Positions 50,262 through 59,521 of a DNA stretch of 64,000 bases are shown in pieces; positions within the stretch are counted from its first letter, which is position 1; each line of letters begins with the position of its first letter. The position numbers and the translations under genes were made by a program. The stretch is from an uncultured Lachnospiraceae bacterium (GTDB taxonomy: Bacteria > Bacillota > Clostridia > Lachnospirales > Lachnospiraceae): positions 1 through 64,000 of the forward strand of contig UQDA01000013.1 of NCBI GenBank assembly GCA_900539715.1, read 5' to 3'. Below the pieces are notes generated by a model that saw nothing but the letters and a program-made list of their open reading frames with translations, did not search any database and had not been told where the DNA came from.

Positions 50262-50891
50262 TTATTCCACATCCAGCGTCTTTTTCTCTCTGTCTGCCGT
50301 TTCTGCCAGCGCATTATTTACATCGTCTTCATAATTGCGCATCTCCACCTCTATCGGCGTCGGGTCCTTTGTGATGCGCCTGCCTCCGATGTGATTAAAA
50401 AAGAGAATGATGCCCAACGCCAGCCCGACCGAATAGGAAATCTCCAAAGCCGTGATTTTCCCGGCTCTTTGCCCGGAAATAAGCTCATATACCTGTCCGA
50501 ACACTTCCCGTATCCCGATATCATTATGAAACGCCATGATGGTAAATGCCGCTCCGAAAAAACAGATGCCGCACACGAATAATATCTTCCCGTATCTGAG
50601 CAGCCCGTTTTTCCTGTCCGTTCTGACCAGCTCTGCGATCACCTGAGCTTCCCCGATGCTCTCCACCTCCAGATTCGGAAATTCCCGCTGCAAGAGCCGT
50701 ATCACATACAGCGCGCTGATGACCTTCCTTCCGCCGTCTTTTTCCCGAAACCGGCATACCTTCATTACTTTTATCCTCGCAAGTATCTTTTCATCCCGAC
50801 AATAAAATTTCCCGAGATTTTTCATGCACACCTCTTCCGAGGGCAGCTTCACATTTCGTTCCAGCTTCAGATACAGCGTTTCCTTCTGCAT
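50262..50891 (-). CDS. spoVAA: Stage V sporulation protein AA
   Basis: This 209-residue protein matches SpoVAA along its length: an N-terminal cytosolic domain, two helices (about 100-122 and 147-167), the segment IMAFHNDIGIREVFGQVYEL near 118-137, and a C-terminal PTPIEVEMRNYEDDV. It is part of the spore SpoVA channel. ATG 50891 follows GGAGGTGAAA. A sigma-G-type promoter lies at 51004-51034. In Bacillus spoVAA directly precedes spoVAB; here ten kilobases of sugar-uptake, sensor and envelope genes come between. Confidence 0.93.
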   Translation of the reverse strand: MQKETLYLKLERNVKLPSEEVCMKNLGKFYCRDEKILARIKVMKVCRFREKDGGRKVISALYVIRLLQREFPNLEVESIGEAQVIAELVRTDRKNGLLRYGKILFVCGICFFGAAFTIMAFHNDIGIREVFGQVYELISGQRAGKITALEISYSVGLALGIILFFNHIGGRRITKDPTPIEVEMRNYEDDVNNALAETADREKKTLDVE

Positions 50892-50903
50892 TTTCACCTC
50901 CAT

Positions 50904-50970
50904 GCCGGAGCTAAAACGCTCCGGCACAAAACTGTTGATTGAAAATAAGCCATCGGGTTTATTTTCAATC
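50904..50970 (-). promoter_or_regulatory. Two hairpins in the spoVAA leader
   Basis: A perfect 12-base inverted repeat (50937-50948 with 50959-50970) and a perfect 7-base GC-rich one (GCCGGAG/CTCCGGC, 50904-50925) lie between the sigma-G promoter and the ribosome site. The first could end sortase transcripts, although it lacks a T run. Confidence 0.65.
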
Positions 50971-51003
50971 TTATATCCCTTCCATCCATTTCTTTCTGTC
51001 TCA

Positions 51004-51034
51004 TAGTATGGACGGATGGGGTTATCAATATTCT
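51004..51034 (-). promoter_or_regulatory. Sigma-G-type promoter of spoVAA
   Basis: AGAATA (51034-51029), 18-base spacer, CATACTA (51010-51004). It matches the forespore sigma-G consensus. The -35 lies in the last codons of the sortase gene. Confidence 0.78.
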
Positions 51035-51855
51035 TTCATCTTATCCTGCACGCCGTGTACCACAAACCTCTGCGTACCTCCCGCTTTCCCATAACAGGTA
51101 GATAATGTTACGACCGGCGCATCCTCAGGCAGAACCTCCCTGCATCGATACAGCGATGCTGCCATTGCCTTTTCCAGATACTTTTCAGCCTGCTCCGCAC
51201 TTTCCGGCAGCATATATGCGTCACTCCCGTCCTCCGTCACATAAAATGCCGCGATGCGGTAACGGTATGCAGCTTCTTTTGTAAACAGGTAAAAATAAGG
51301 GTCGCTGTCACACAGGCTGCCATCCCGTATCAATTGCTTTAATCTGCCGAACATGCTTCCGTTTTTCATATTATGTCCGTACAGAAACGTATTCCAGTCC
51401 GAAAAGTCATCAGCCGCACCCTTATTCATAAAAATAGCCCCTGAACTGTTCTCCTTTTTTTCAAAGGTATGAGTCAGATAATACAAGTCATCCTTCCCCT
51501 GTACAACCGGATATCCCAGAGAAAGCACCGGAACCTCCAGCCATGCCCGAAAATCTCCGTTCACCGACTCCAGTGCGTCAAAATCTATCCCGACCGCCGG
51601 AAAATCTCCCGCCTGCTCTCCTGCGTCAGCCGTCTTTTTTTCTTCAAACTGCACGTACTCTTCCGCCAGTTTTTCGTACTCGGAACTTCCCTGTTTATAT
51701 TCTCCAAATATCAGCAATAGCTGAACAGCGCTGAACACAAATATTCCCGCAAAGATAAACATCAGGACAGCTTCTGCCGGACGTCTCCTTTTTCTTCGTC
51801 CTCTCTTTTTTTTGCCATATTTCAAATTCTTTTTATCTTTCCCGGAATCTGCCAT
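51025..51855 (-). CDS. srtB: Class B sortase
   Basis: Sortase B is a membrane transpeptidase that attaches surface proteins to the cell wall. The 276-residue protein has a lysine/arginine-rich N-terminus (about 1-27), one membrane helix (about 28-50), and the sortase domain with the catalytic His in FLYGHNM near 170, Cys in TLSTCYG near 253, and Arg in TQRFVVHG near 265. No sortase substrate with a recognisable sorting signal is in the window. A sigma-A promoter lies at 51951-51979. Confidence 0.92.
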   Translation of the reverse strand: MADSGKDKKNLKYGKKKRGRRKRRRPAEAVLMFIFAGIFVFSAVQLLLIFGEYKQGSSEYEKLAEEYVQFEEKKTADAGEQAGDFPAVGIDFDALESVNGDFRAWLEVPVLSLGYPVVQGKDDLYYLTHTFEKKENSSGAIFMNKGAADDFSDWNTFLYGHNMKNGSMFGRLKQLIRDGSLCDSDPYFYLFTKEAAYRYRIAAFYVTEDGSDAYMLPESAEQAEKYLEKAMAASLYRCREVLPEDAPVVTLSTCYGKAGGTQRFVVHGVQDKMKEY

Positions 51856-51950
51856 CAGTCCCGCTCCTCTTCATCTCAAATAAGTGTCTGTATCGTTCCT
51901 TTGATAACAGCATCCGCCTATCCTTCTTTTTTTCTGCTTTCTTTCAGTAT

Positions 51951-51979
51951 ATCATACCGAAGCCACTGCCTGCAATCAA
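51951..51979 (-). promoter_or_regulatory. Sigma-A promoter of the sortase gene
   Basis: TTGATT (51979-51974), 17-base spacer, TATGAT (51956-51951). Confidence 0.7.
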
Positions 51980-52080
51980 ACTGAAACTATCCTGTTAACA
52001 ACTTATCAGAACAACTGCTCACTCCAATATAAAACAGCTTGCTTCGCAACGCTTTTTATACTGCGTCTCAATCTATCTCT

Positions 52081-52122
52081 AAAAATCAGAAAACGAATGG
52101 ATACAAACCATATCCACTCGTT
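52081..52122 (-). terminator. Intrinsic terminator of the cobalamin operon
   Basis: A 12-base stem (52111-52122 with 52092-52103, one G-U) and 7-base loop are followed by TTCTGATTTTT on the minus strand, 15 bases after the last gene of the operon. Confidence 0.8.
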
Positions 52123-52136
52123 CCTAACCGCTTATA

Positions 52137-52379
52137 TTACTTTCTGTTTTTCAAATACTCTATCACCACATCATAATTTCCCGGTTGATGCGGAAAACTA
52201 CAATTCGTACATATTTTAATCTTTTTACCTTCTTTCTCTTTATAAACCGGATTGCCCGGGCAATTCTCCAAATGATATAACGGGCAATAACAAAACAGAC
52301 AATTGAACTCATCCGCTCCCTCATGACAGGGGAAATATTTACATTCTCTATTTTCAAAAAAGCGATATGAATTTTCCAT
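52137..52379 (-). CDS. Cysteine-rich small domain protein, last gene of the cobalamin operon
   Basis: The 80-residue protein has eight cysteines (13, 18, 27, 30, 32, 40, 57 and 60) and a CxFC-YCP pattern typical of the cysteine-rich small domain (PF04071) found at the ends of clostridial B12 clusters. It probably binds a metal or an iron-sulfur centre. The biochemical role is not known. It begins one base after the cbiA stop and is followed by the operon terminator. Confidence 0.85.
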   Translation of the reverse strand: MENSYRFFENRECKYFPCHEGADEFNCLFCYCPLYHLENCPGNPVYKEKEGKKIKICTNCSFPHQPGNYDVVIEYLKNRK

Positions 52380-52380
52380 T

Positions 52381-53775
52381 TTACACTGCTTTCCTTTCTC
52401 TATATTCTCTGACCTTCTTTACAAATTTTTCTGCAAACACAGGATTAGAGGGATAATACAAATGCGGAAATCCGGCAAAACAGTTTCCTTTTTCTATGAT
52501 ACAGGGGTAACTTTTTCCTGTCACCGGTTTTACCGCCAGACAATCCTCTCCATTATCTTCACTGTCATAATAATGAAATTCATGCCCCCGTATCATTTCG
52601 CCTTTCGGTAAAAAATCACCATTTACCCCTACCAATTCTATGTATCCGAAACGAACCAGCTTCCCGGTATTATAACATTTTGCAGGCAAAACTTCCGTCA
52701 TTGTATACTCCTTGTTTTCTTTATCTGCAATGGCTGAATGAAGGTACATAAATCCGCCGCATTCTGCAACAATAGGCATATTATTTTCCGCTGCCTTTTT
52801 GATAGCATGGAGCATCGTTACATTTTGGCCCAGTTTATCTGCATACAGTTCCGGGTATCCCCCACCAAGCAGAATTCCGCAGCAGCCATCCGGCAAACCA
52901 TTATCATGAAGCGGCGAAAAATACTCTATTTTTGCACCGCATTCTTTCAGCAAATCCAGATTATCCTCATAGTAAAAACAAAAAGCCTCATCCTTTGCCA
53001 CCGCTATCACAGGTCTGTTTTCCCCCTCTGCCGCACCTGCCTGCGTATCTGTAATCACAGGGAAGCCTTCCAGCTCTTCCGCATTTTCTGCCAGTTGAAG
53101 CACTGCATCTAAAGAAACAGTTTTTTGCAACTGTTCAGAACTCTCCTGCAACTGCTCTCTGATATCCGCTATCTCATCCGGCATCATCAATCCCAGATGT
53201 CTGCTTCCTACATGAAACTCTTTATGATCAGGAAAATATCCTAAAACAGCAATTGATAATTCCTGTTCTATCAAGGGCTTTATCATTTCATAATAGGACT
53301 TGGACATTCTGTTTAAAATAATACCTTTGATCAGCTTCTCCTTATCATACGCAAGAAATCCCGCAATCAGAGAAACCACGGAGCGCCCCATTCCTTTGGC
53401 ATCTACCACTAAAATAATCGGTGTTTTCGTAACCTTCGCCAAATGATACGATGAAGCTTCCTCCCTGATGCCCCCCAGTCCATCAAAAAGCCCCATAACC
53501 CCTTCCAGTATGACGACCTCATCTTCTTTTCTGTTTTTCAGAAATAACTTTCGCGTTGTTTCCTCATCCGTAAAAAACGTATCCAGATTTTTAGCCGGAA
53601 CATCAATCACCTTTTGATGGAACATCGGATCAATATAATCCGGTCCGCATTTATAGGAGATCACTTTTCTCCCTGCATTCTTAAAAGCCTGCAACAGACC
53701 GCAGGTAATGGTTGTCTTTCCGCTCCCGCTCCCGGGTGCGGCAATCATAACCCGATCCAGTTTCATTTCAAACAC
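52381..53775 (-). CDS. cbiA: Cobyrinate a,c-diamide synthase
   Basis: CbiA uses ATP and glutamine to amidate the a and c side chains of cobyrinate. The 464-residue protein has the N-terminal P-loop APGSGSGKTT near 13-22, the VMGLFDG element, and the C-terminal class-I glutamine amidotransferase-like domain (LGGGYPEL, AECGGFMYL, GHEFHYY). The start ATG at 53775 follows AAAGGAGGAG. It follows the CbiJ-CbiE-CbiT fusion gene in the operon. Confidence 0.96.
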   Translation of the reverse strand: MFEMKLDRVMIAAPGSGSGKTTITCGLLQAFKNAGRKVISYKCGPDYIDPMFHQKVIDVPAKNLDTFFTDEETTRKLFLKNRKEDEVVILEGVMGLFDGLGGIREEASSYHLAKVTKTPIILVVDAKGMGRSVVSLIAGFLAYDKEKLIKGIILNRMSKSYYEMIKPLIEQELSIAVLGYFPDHKEFHVGSRHLGLMMPDEIADIREQLQESSEQLQKTVSLDAVLQLAENAEELEGFPVITDTQAGAAEGENRPVIAVAKDEAFCFYYEDNLDLLKECGAKIEYFSPLHDNGLPDGCCGILLGGGYPELYADKLGQNVTMLHAIKKAAENNMPIVAECGGFMYLHSAIADKENKEYTMTEVLPAKCYNTGKLVRFGYIELVGVNGDFLPKGEMIRGHEFHYYDSEDNGEDCLAVKPVTGKSYPCIIEKGNCFAGFPHLYYPSNPVFAEKFVKKVREYRERKAV

Positions 53776-53820
53776 TCCTCCTTTCCTATACCCGGCATCT
53801 GTAATATCCCTTCCGGTCTT

Positions 53821-55848
53821 TTATCCGCAAAAATCAAATGAACAAATCCACACGGGATTTTCTGCCTGCATCAAATGATACGTTCCAACACGCTTTGCCC
53901 TGCTTGCCTGTATTTGTACCACATCCTCATTTTGAATGGGAAACGCAGACAAAACCTCTTTAATTTCACAAATCGTTTCCATGCTGATCGCATTGATCAC
54001 GACACGCATTTGAGAATTCTTCTGATATAATGCCGAAAGAATTTCTTTCATCCTCCCACTGCTGCCACCGATAAATGCATGCGTTGGTACCGGCAATTCT
54101 TCTAATCCATCCGGGGCTTTACCTGAAACAATTTCTATATTATCCAGCCCAAATTTTTCTTTATTTTGAGCAATCAGGGAAACCGCTTCCTCCTTATATT
54201 CCACGGCAAATACCTTAATTTCATCAGAAAGTCCGGCAATCTCTGCCGCAACGGAACCTGTTCCGCTTCCGATGTCATATACCACCGCGCCCTCATATAA
54301 TTTTAACTTGCAAATACTTACTTCTCTTACCTCTTCTTTGGTCATAGGAACCTTATCCCGTATAAACTCCCCATCTTTCCTTCCATGAGTCAGCGTCTTT
54401 CTTTCCGGATCTGGATTTTTGATACAGCAGATATACAAACCATCCTCCTGTAATTGCATACATTCTTCCGGTCTAAGTTCCATGATCCGTTGTTCCGGGT
54501 ATGACAACTGATATCCCGCGGTCACCGTACACTCCGTCAATCCGGCATTCAGCAACAGCTTTCCCAGTTTATGAACGTCTCTCAGTCCCGACATTAACAA
54601 AAAGAGCCTCTTTCCCTTGCGGATTTTTTTTGCCAGATCAGGCAACTCTTTTCCATGCATGCTGCAAATCACCGCATCCTGATAATTCTCCCCCATGCAT
54701 GCCGCTAAGTAGGCAACAGAAGAGATTCCCGGCATAACCGTAACGTCCGCCTGCAGTCTGCCATCATTTACCGCCCTTAGCAATGCGTCATACAGCTTCT
54801 GACAGCCACTATAAAAACCGGTATCTCCGGAAAAAAGAATCACGGTTTTTATATCATCCCTGCCGATTGTTCCTTTTGACATTTTCTCCAAATAGGGAAT
54901 GATCTGTTCTGAGGTATAATATGGCATCTTCTCTATTTTAGGCTGATACCCTGCAATCATTCTGTCTGCTCCAAGCAAAATATCTGCTTCTGCGATTGCC
55001 CTTTCAACCTCTTTGGTCAGACAATCCGGATTTCCCATCCCGATACCTGCAAGAGTTATCCGGAATCCGGTTTTTCTCCTGATCACCTGACCGCAAATCT
55101 TTTCCAGCTGCCCGCAGACTTCTTCAAACGTATGACATTCCTGTTCTGCCGGACACCCTATCACAAATACCGGAATATCCAGATTTTGTGCCGCATCCAG
55201 TTTTTCCTGATATCCTCCGGCATTTCCGCTTGCCTTTGTCACCAGCCATTTTATCTGATACTGCCTCAGCATCGCTTCATTCATCTGCGTAGAAAACGGT
55301 CCCTGCAACGCTAAAATCTGCCTGCCTGCAATTCCGCAATCCATACAAAGCTGCAAGCTCTCTATTCCAGGTAAAACCCGGGCATAGAGTCGTTCCTTTT
55401 TGTCGATAAACTTAACAAAAACAGAAAGTTCTTTGCTGCCTGTTGTAAGTAAAATATTTCCATCTGTTTTTTCCAAAGCCCTTGCACAGGAAACGCTATC
55501 TTTAAAATACTGTATTTTTTCATAAGAGCTGGTTACATTGCTTTCTCTCTTTAAACGCAAATAAGGAATATCCATATCCTGCATGGCACGTCTGATATTC
55601 TGTGTTACCACTTCCGCATAAGGATGAGTGGCATCTACTACAGCCCCGAAATTGCCGTTCTTAATATAGATCTCCATTTCCTCCCGGTCCATCCTGCCTT
55701 CATGGACTTTTACACAGGGATGCTCCTTTAACACAATTTTACCATATTCGGTAGCCACGCACAGGGTATGTGCGATTCCTGCCGCCGCCAAATACTCCGA
55801 TAATTCTCTACCTTCCGTTGTTCCTGCAAAGATCAGTATTTCTTTCAA
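53821..55848 (-). CDS. cbiJET: CbiJ-CbiE-CbiT fusion (precorrin-6A reductase, C5- and C15-methyltransferase)
   Basis: This 675-residue protein joins three cobalamin enzymes. Residues about 1-250 are CbiJ, cobalt-precorrin-6A reductase (ILIFAGTTEGRELSEYL, VVDATHPYA). Residues 262-476 are CbiE, the C5-methyltransferase (ITLAGIGMGNPDCLT, LLGADRMI, FSGDTGFYSG). Residues 490-675 are CbiT, the C15-methyltransferase and decarboxylase (VVYDIGSGTGSVAAEIA, FIGGSSGRMKEIL). CbiE-CbiT (CobL) fusions are common; the added CbiJ makes three consecutive steps one polypeptide. It overlaps cbiH by 41 bases. Confidence 0.93.
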   Translation of the reverse strand: MKEILIFAGTTEGRELSEYLAAAGIAHTLCVATEYGKIVLKEHPCVKVHEGRMDREEMEIYIKNGNFGAVVDATHPYAEVVTQNIRRAMQDMDIPYLRLKRESNVTSSYEKIQYFKDSVSCARALEKTDGNILLTTGSKELSVFVKFIDKKERLYARVLPGIESLQLCMDCGIAGRQILALQGPFSTQMNEAMLRQYQIKWLVTKASGNAGGYQEKLDAAQNLDIPVFVIGCPAEQECHTFEEVCGQLEKICGQVIRRKTGFRITLAGIGMGNPDCLTKEVERAIAEADILLGADRMIAGYQPKIEKMPYYTSEQIIPYLEKMSKGTIGRDDIKTVILFSGDTGFYSGCQKLYDALLRAVNDGRLQADVTVMPGISSVAYLAACMGENYQDAVICSMHGKELPDLAKKIRKGKRLFLLMSGLRDVHKLGKLLLNAGLTECTVTAGYQLSYPEQRIMELRPEECMQLQEDGLYICCIKNPDPERKTLTHGRKDGEFIRDKVPMTKEEVREVSICKLKLYEGAVVYDIGSGTGSVAAEIAGLSDEIKVFAVEYKEEAVSLIAQNKEKFGLDNIEIVSGKAPDGLEELPVPTHAFIGGSSGRMKEILSALYQKNSQMRVVINAISMETICEIKEVLSAFPIQNEDVVQIQASRAKRVGTYHLMQAENPVWICSFDFCG

Positions 55849-56578
55849 GTTGATAACCTCGTTTCGTAATCAGTTTTCCGTTTACGAGCTCTGAACCGGA
55901 ATTGCCTATAAAAACCGTGGTAAACATATTCACCTGTGTTTCTCTTAATTCCTTCAAGGTGCAGGTTACTGCCTTTGTCCCTTCCCTGCCAATATTTTCC
56001 ACATATCCGCAGGGTCTGTCCTCCTCTATCACACGAAGCAGAATATCGCAGGCCCGCATTAAATAATCTTTTCTTTTATGACTGGACGGATTATAAATTG
56101 CCATGGCAAAATCACCCTCTGCCGCAGCTGTCAGCCGTTTCTCTATTTTCTCCCAGGGTGTCAGCAGATCGCTTAAACTGATCACACAAAAATCATGATT
56201 CAGCGGCGCCCCCAAAACTGCCGCTCCGCTGTTCGCTGCAGTAATACCGGGAATTACAATAAGCTCCGTTTCCGGATATTCTTTTCCCATCTCATACATC
56301 AAAGATGCCAGTCCATAAATTCCTGCATCGCCGCTGCAGATCAATGCTACCCTCTTCCCTTTCGCCGCTTCTTCAAAGCATAGCCTGCAACGCTCCGTTT
56401 CCTGCCGCATGGGCGTGACCAGCATTTCTTTTCCTGCAAAACGCTCCCCCAGTAACTTCACATAAACAGTATAGCCGATGATAACATCTGAATTCTCCAG
56501 ACCCCAAATTGCTTCTCCGGTCATCATTTCTTCTTTTCCCGGGCCTATTCCTATGATATATATCTTACTTTTCATCAA
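55808..56578 (-). CDS. cbiH: Cobalt-precorrin-3B C17-methyltransferase
   Basis: CbiH methylates C17 and contracts the corrin ring. The 256-residue SAM-dependent enzyme has the IIGIGPGKEEMMT start and the LICSGDAGIYGLA, PGITAANSGAAVLGAPLNHD and AIYNPSS motifs of the precorrin methylase family. It overlaps both neighbours (the upstream cbiG by 14 bases, the downstream fusion by 41), suggesting tight coupling. Confidence 0.95.
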   Translation of the reverse strand: MMKSKIYIIGIGPGKEEMMTGEAIWGLENSDVIIGYTVYVKLLGERFAGKEMLVTPMRQETERCRLCFEEAAKGKRVALICSGDAGIYGLASLMYEMGKEYPETELIVIPGITAANSGAAVLGAPLNHDFCVISLSDLLTPWEKIEKRLTAAAEGDFAMAIYNPSSHKRKDYLMRACDILLRVIEEDRPCGYVENIGREGTKAVTCTLKELRETQVNMFTTVFIGNSGSELVNGKLITKRGYQLERNTDLCRNNGR

Positions 56579-57638
56579 ATCTTACGCTCCATTCTCTTTT
56601 CGCAACGGCAATGGTCATGCCATCCTCGGCATGCTTTTTATATACAAGACTGCCGCCATCCTGACAGGCAAAAAGCGCCGCCCGCTCACACACATTATCC
56701 ACTCCTACCTGCTCCATTACAAAGTCTGAAGCGCTAAAGTCACCATCCGTCTGCTGTAACTGCTCCGCAGTATAAGTCCAAAATGGAATTTGTTTTTTTC
56801 TGCACCATGCAGTCAATCCTGCCTCATCCTTTTTCTTATCTATGGACGCCACTGCCATAATCTGCTCTGTCAAAATCCCGCAATTGTCCAGATTCTTCAA
56901 AATGAACTGATTTATTTTCTCTTCTTCTTTTCCTCTTTTACATCCTATTCCAATGATATATTCTTTCGGCTTTAAGGTTAATAATGCTCCCTTTGTCTCC
57001 GTTTTTACAGAAATCACCACATCTGCCTTCCTGTCTTCCATAGTTTGAAACTCAGAAACAACGATTCCATCCGGTATTCTGATATTCTCAGCCAAATGTC
57101 CCTGCTCTACTGCCAAATGAATTTCTTTTCCGGACAACACTTTAGACGATACCTTTGCAATCCCGTCTCTATTCTCAATATGTAACCCGTTTCTTTTCGC
57201 AAATAAATCCACTGCAAATTTACAGTTTATATCCGTTGCCGTTGTAATTACAGGAATGGCGCCCATTTTTTCTGCAATCTTTATCGCTATTTCATTCGCT
57301 CCTCCCACATGCCCCGATAGAATCGGAATAATATAATTTCCGTCCTCATCCATTACCAGGACAGCGCTGTCATGCAATTTATCCACGACACCCGGCGCAA
57401 TTGCTCTGACGGCAATCCCACAGGCTCCAACAAACAGCAACGTATGCTTTTCTGTCATCTGTTTTCCTGCCCACTCCACCACATTTTCTTCTACATATTG
57501 TGTCATGGGCAGATTTGTCCTTTCCTTTGCCGCAGAGCATTTTGTAAACAGTTCTACATTATCATCGTTCAAAACCTCTGCTACCTTTTGCGACAACCTT
57601 ATTCCTTTTTCTGTAAAGCTGATGCATCTGATCTCCAT
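56565..57638 (-). CDS. cbiG: Cobalt-precorrin-5A hydrolase
   Basis: CbiG opens the ring lactone and releases the extruded carbon as acetaldehyde in the anaerobic pathway. The 357-residue protein has the CbiG N-terminal, middle (FVGACGIAVRAIAP, ILSGHVGGANEIA) and C-terminal (IIGIGCKRGK, VASIDKKKDE) domains. I chose ATG 57638 with AAAGGA upstream. A longer in-frame start would overlap cbiF by about 60 bases. Confidence 0.95.
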   Translation of the reverse strand: MEIRCISFTEKGIRLSQKVAEVLNDDNVELFTKCSAAKERTNLPMTQYVEENVVEWAGKQMTEKHTLLFVGACGIAVRAIAPGVVDKLHDSAVLVMDEDGNYIIPILSGHVGGANEIAIKIAEKMGAIPVITTATDINCKFAVDLFAKRNGLHIENRDGIAKVSSKVLSGKEIHLAVEQGHLAENIRIPDGIVVSEFQTMEDRKADVVISVKTETKGALLTLKPKEYIIGIGCKRGKEEEKINQFILKNLDNCGILTEQIMAVASIDKKKDEAGLTAWCRKKQIPFWTYTAEQLQQTDGDFSASDFVMEQVGVDNVCERAALFACQDGGSLVYKKHAEDGMTIAVAKREWSVRFDEK

Positions 57639-57642
57639 AAAG

Positions 57643-58401
57643 CTATTCCTTTGCCTGTCTGAATTCTGTCGAAAAATCCGGAGCATACAATCTGGATTTT
57701 TCATATCCCCGATGCGCTATCACATCACCAACTAATATCAGCGCTGTTTTTGTGATCCCATGTGCCGCTGCCGTTTCTTCCAGACCCTCAATCGTACAAA
57801 TATAGCTTTCTTCCTCAGGCCAGGTTGCCTTATACACAATTGCTGCCGGGGTATCCTTTCGGTAACCGCCTGCTATCAGCCTTTTGCTCAGTTCCCCCAG
57901 CATCCCCGTACTTAAATAAATCGCCATAGATGTCTGATGCGCGGCAAAGCTTTCGATACCTTCTTTATCCGGCACCCTGGTTTTTCCTTCCATACGGGTA
58001 ATGATCAAAGACTGTGAAACCTCCGGCAGAGTATACTCCAAATTAAGAGAGGCTGCTGCTCCGAAGCAGGCGCTGACTCCCGGACAACTTTCATACGCAA
58101 TTCCTAATCTGTCCAATTCATCCATTTGTTCCCGTACCGCTCCATAAATGCTTGGATCGCCGGTATGCAGCCGAACAATCTTTTTATTCTGTACCGCTGC
58201 TTTATGCATTATATCGATCACTTCATCCAGCGTCAGCCTCGCACTGTTATAAATCTCACAGTTCTCCCTGGCATATTTTAAAAGCTCCGGATTTACCAAG
58301 GAACCGGCGTAGATGATCACATCTGCCTGCTCAAGCAAGCGCATTCCTCTTACTGTAATCAGATCTGCTGCTCCTGTTCCTGCTCCAACAAAGAAAACCA
58401 T
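57643..58401 (-). CDS. cbiF: Cobalt-precorrin-4 C11-methyltransferase
   Basis: CbiF methylates C11 of cobalt-precorrin-4. The 252-residue protein begins FFVGAGTGAADLITVRG, and has YAGSLVNPELL, LHTGDPSIYGA and CPGVSACFGAAA, all standard for this methylase. It overlaps the end of cbiD by 43 bases and stops four bases before the cbiG start. Confidence 0.96.
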   Translation of the reverse strand: MVFFVGAGTGAADLITVRGMRLLEQADVIIYAGSLVNPELLKYARENCEIYNSARLTLDEVIDIMHKAAVQNKKIVRLHTGDPSIYGAVREQMDELDRLGIAYESCPGVSACFGAAASLNLEYTLPEVSQSLIITRMEGKTRVPDKEGIESFAAHQTSMAIYLSTGMLGELSKRLIAGGYRKDTPAAIVYKATWPEEESYICTIEGLEETAAAHGITKTALILVGDVIAHRGYEKSRLYAPDFSTEFRQAKE

Positions 58402-59495
58402 TCTGATGCCTCCTCACTTTTCGCCAATTCTCCAAATTCATTGGCATACATAATACAATCTATCTTCATTTTTCCTTTTGACCGTTTATTCAAATAGTAA
58501 CAAATACGCTCCATCGCATAATCCATTACTTCCTGCCGCTTTCCACACTCGGTTAAAATGCGCACCGCCTCTTCCGTAGTCACACATTCCAGTATCTGAT
58601 TCAGATATTTTACTTCCACCCCGCATTTTACGGCTGATGACACAAGCAGTTCCATCCTGCAGTCCCCTTCTTTAGAATGGGTGTTCATGATACCTCCTGA
58701 CAGCTTGATCAGTTTTCCGATATGGCCGGTAAGTAACATTTTTTGAAATCCCAATTCCACCGCCATGTCAATGGTATTTCCAATAAAGTTGCTGCACTTT
58801 ACGCTTTTGTCCAAATCATATCCATAGGTTCTCTTCATAAAATCCAGCCCGTAATTTCCCGGAGAAACCACTACATGATCAAATCCCTGTGCCTTTCTCT
58901 GGTTTAACTCTACCCTGATCGTATCCAGAATTGCCTGATCACTCATAGGTTCTACAATTCCACTGGTTCCCAGTATGGATATACCGCCCACAATTCCAAG
59001 TCTCGGATTAAAAGTATGCTCTGCCAGATTTTCTCCCTCAGGGACGAAAATCTCTACCATAAGGCTTCCCGTATAATCCACCAGAGAACATACCTGTAAT
59101 ACTTCTTTTTCTATCATTTCTCTGGGCACATGATTGATCGCAGCATTTCCTACCGGCTGATCCAGTCCGGGTTTGGTAACTCTTCCTACCCCCATGCCTC
59201 CATCTATCACGATTTGAGACCTTTCCTGCTTTTCTTTCAAAGGCAAAGCGCCATAAGAAACTTTTGCATAAATCAATGCTCCTGTCGTAATATCAGGATC
59301 ATCGCCCCCGTCTTTTTCCACCGCACAGCTTACTTCCTTCTCATTCCTGACAATATCAATGAGCTGCGCTGTATAGGGGATTCCTTTGGGTGTTTCTATT
59401 GTAATTTCTGTTTTTCTTTTTCCGGTTAATAACATATATGCCGCCGCTTTTGATGCCGCCGCCGCACAACTTCCCGTTGTAAAGCCATACCGCAT
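58359..59495 (-). CDS. cbiD: Cobalt-precorrin-5B C1-methyltransferase
   Basis: CbiD methylates C1 in the anaerobic pathway. The 378-residue protein has the RYGFTTGSCAAAASKAA start, PKGIPYTAQL, GGMGVGRVTKPGLDQPVGNAAINHVP and a GNTIDMAVELGF segment characteristic of the family. ATG 59495 follows GGAGG by six bases. Confidence 0.96.
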   Translation of the reverse strand: MRYGFTTGSCAAAASKAAAYMLLTGKRKTEITIETPKGIPYTAQLIDIVRNEKEVSCAVEKDGGDDPDITTGALIYAKVSYGALPLKEKQERSQIVIDGGMGVGRVTKPGLDQPVGNAAINHVPREMIEKEVLQVCSLVDYTGSLMVEIFVPEGENLAEHTFNPRLGIVGGISILGTSGIVEPMSDQAILDTIRVELNQRKAQGFDHVVVSPGNYGLDFMKRTYGYDLDKSVKCSNFIGNTIDMAVELGFQKMLLTGHIGKLIKLSGGIMNTHSKEGDCRMELLVSSAVKCGVEVKYLNQILECVTTEEAVRILTECGKRQEVMDYAMERICYYLNKRSKGKMKIDCIMYANEFGELAKSEEASEWFSLLEQEQEQQI

Positions 59496-59521
59496 AGCCT
59501 TCCTCCAACATCCTGCGCGCT

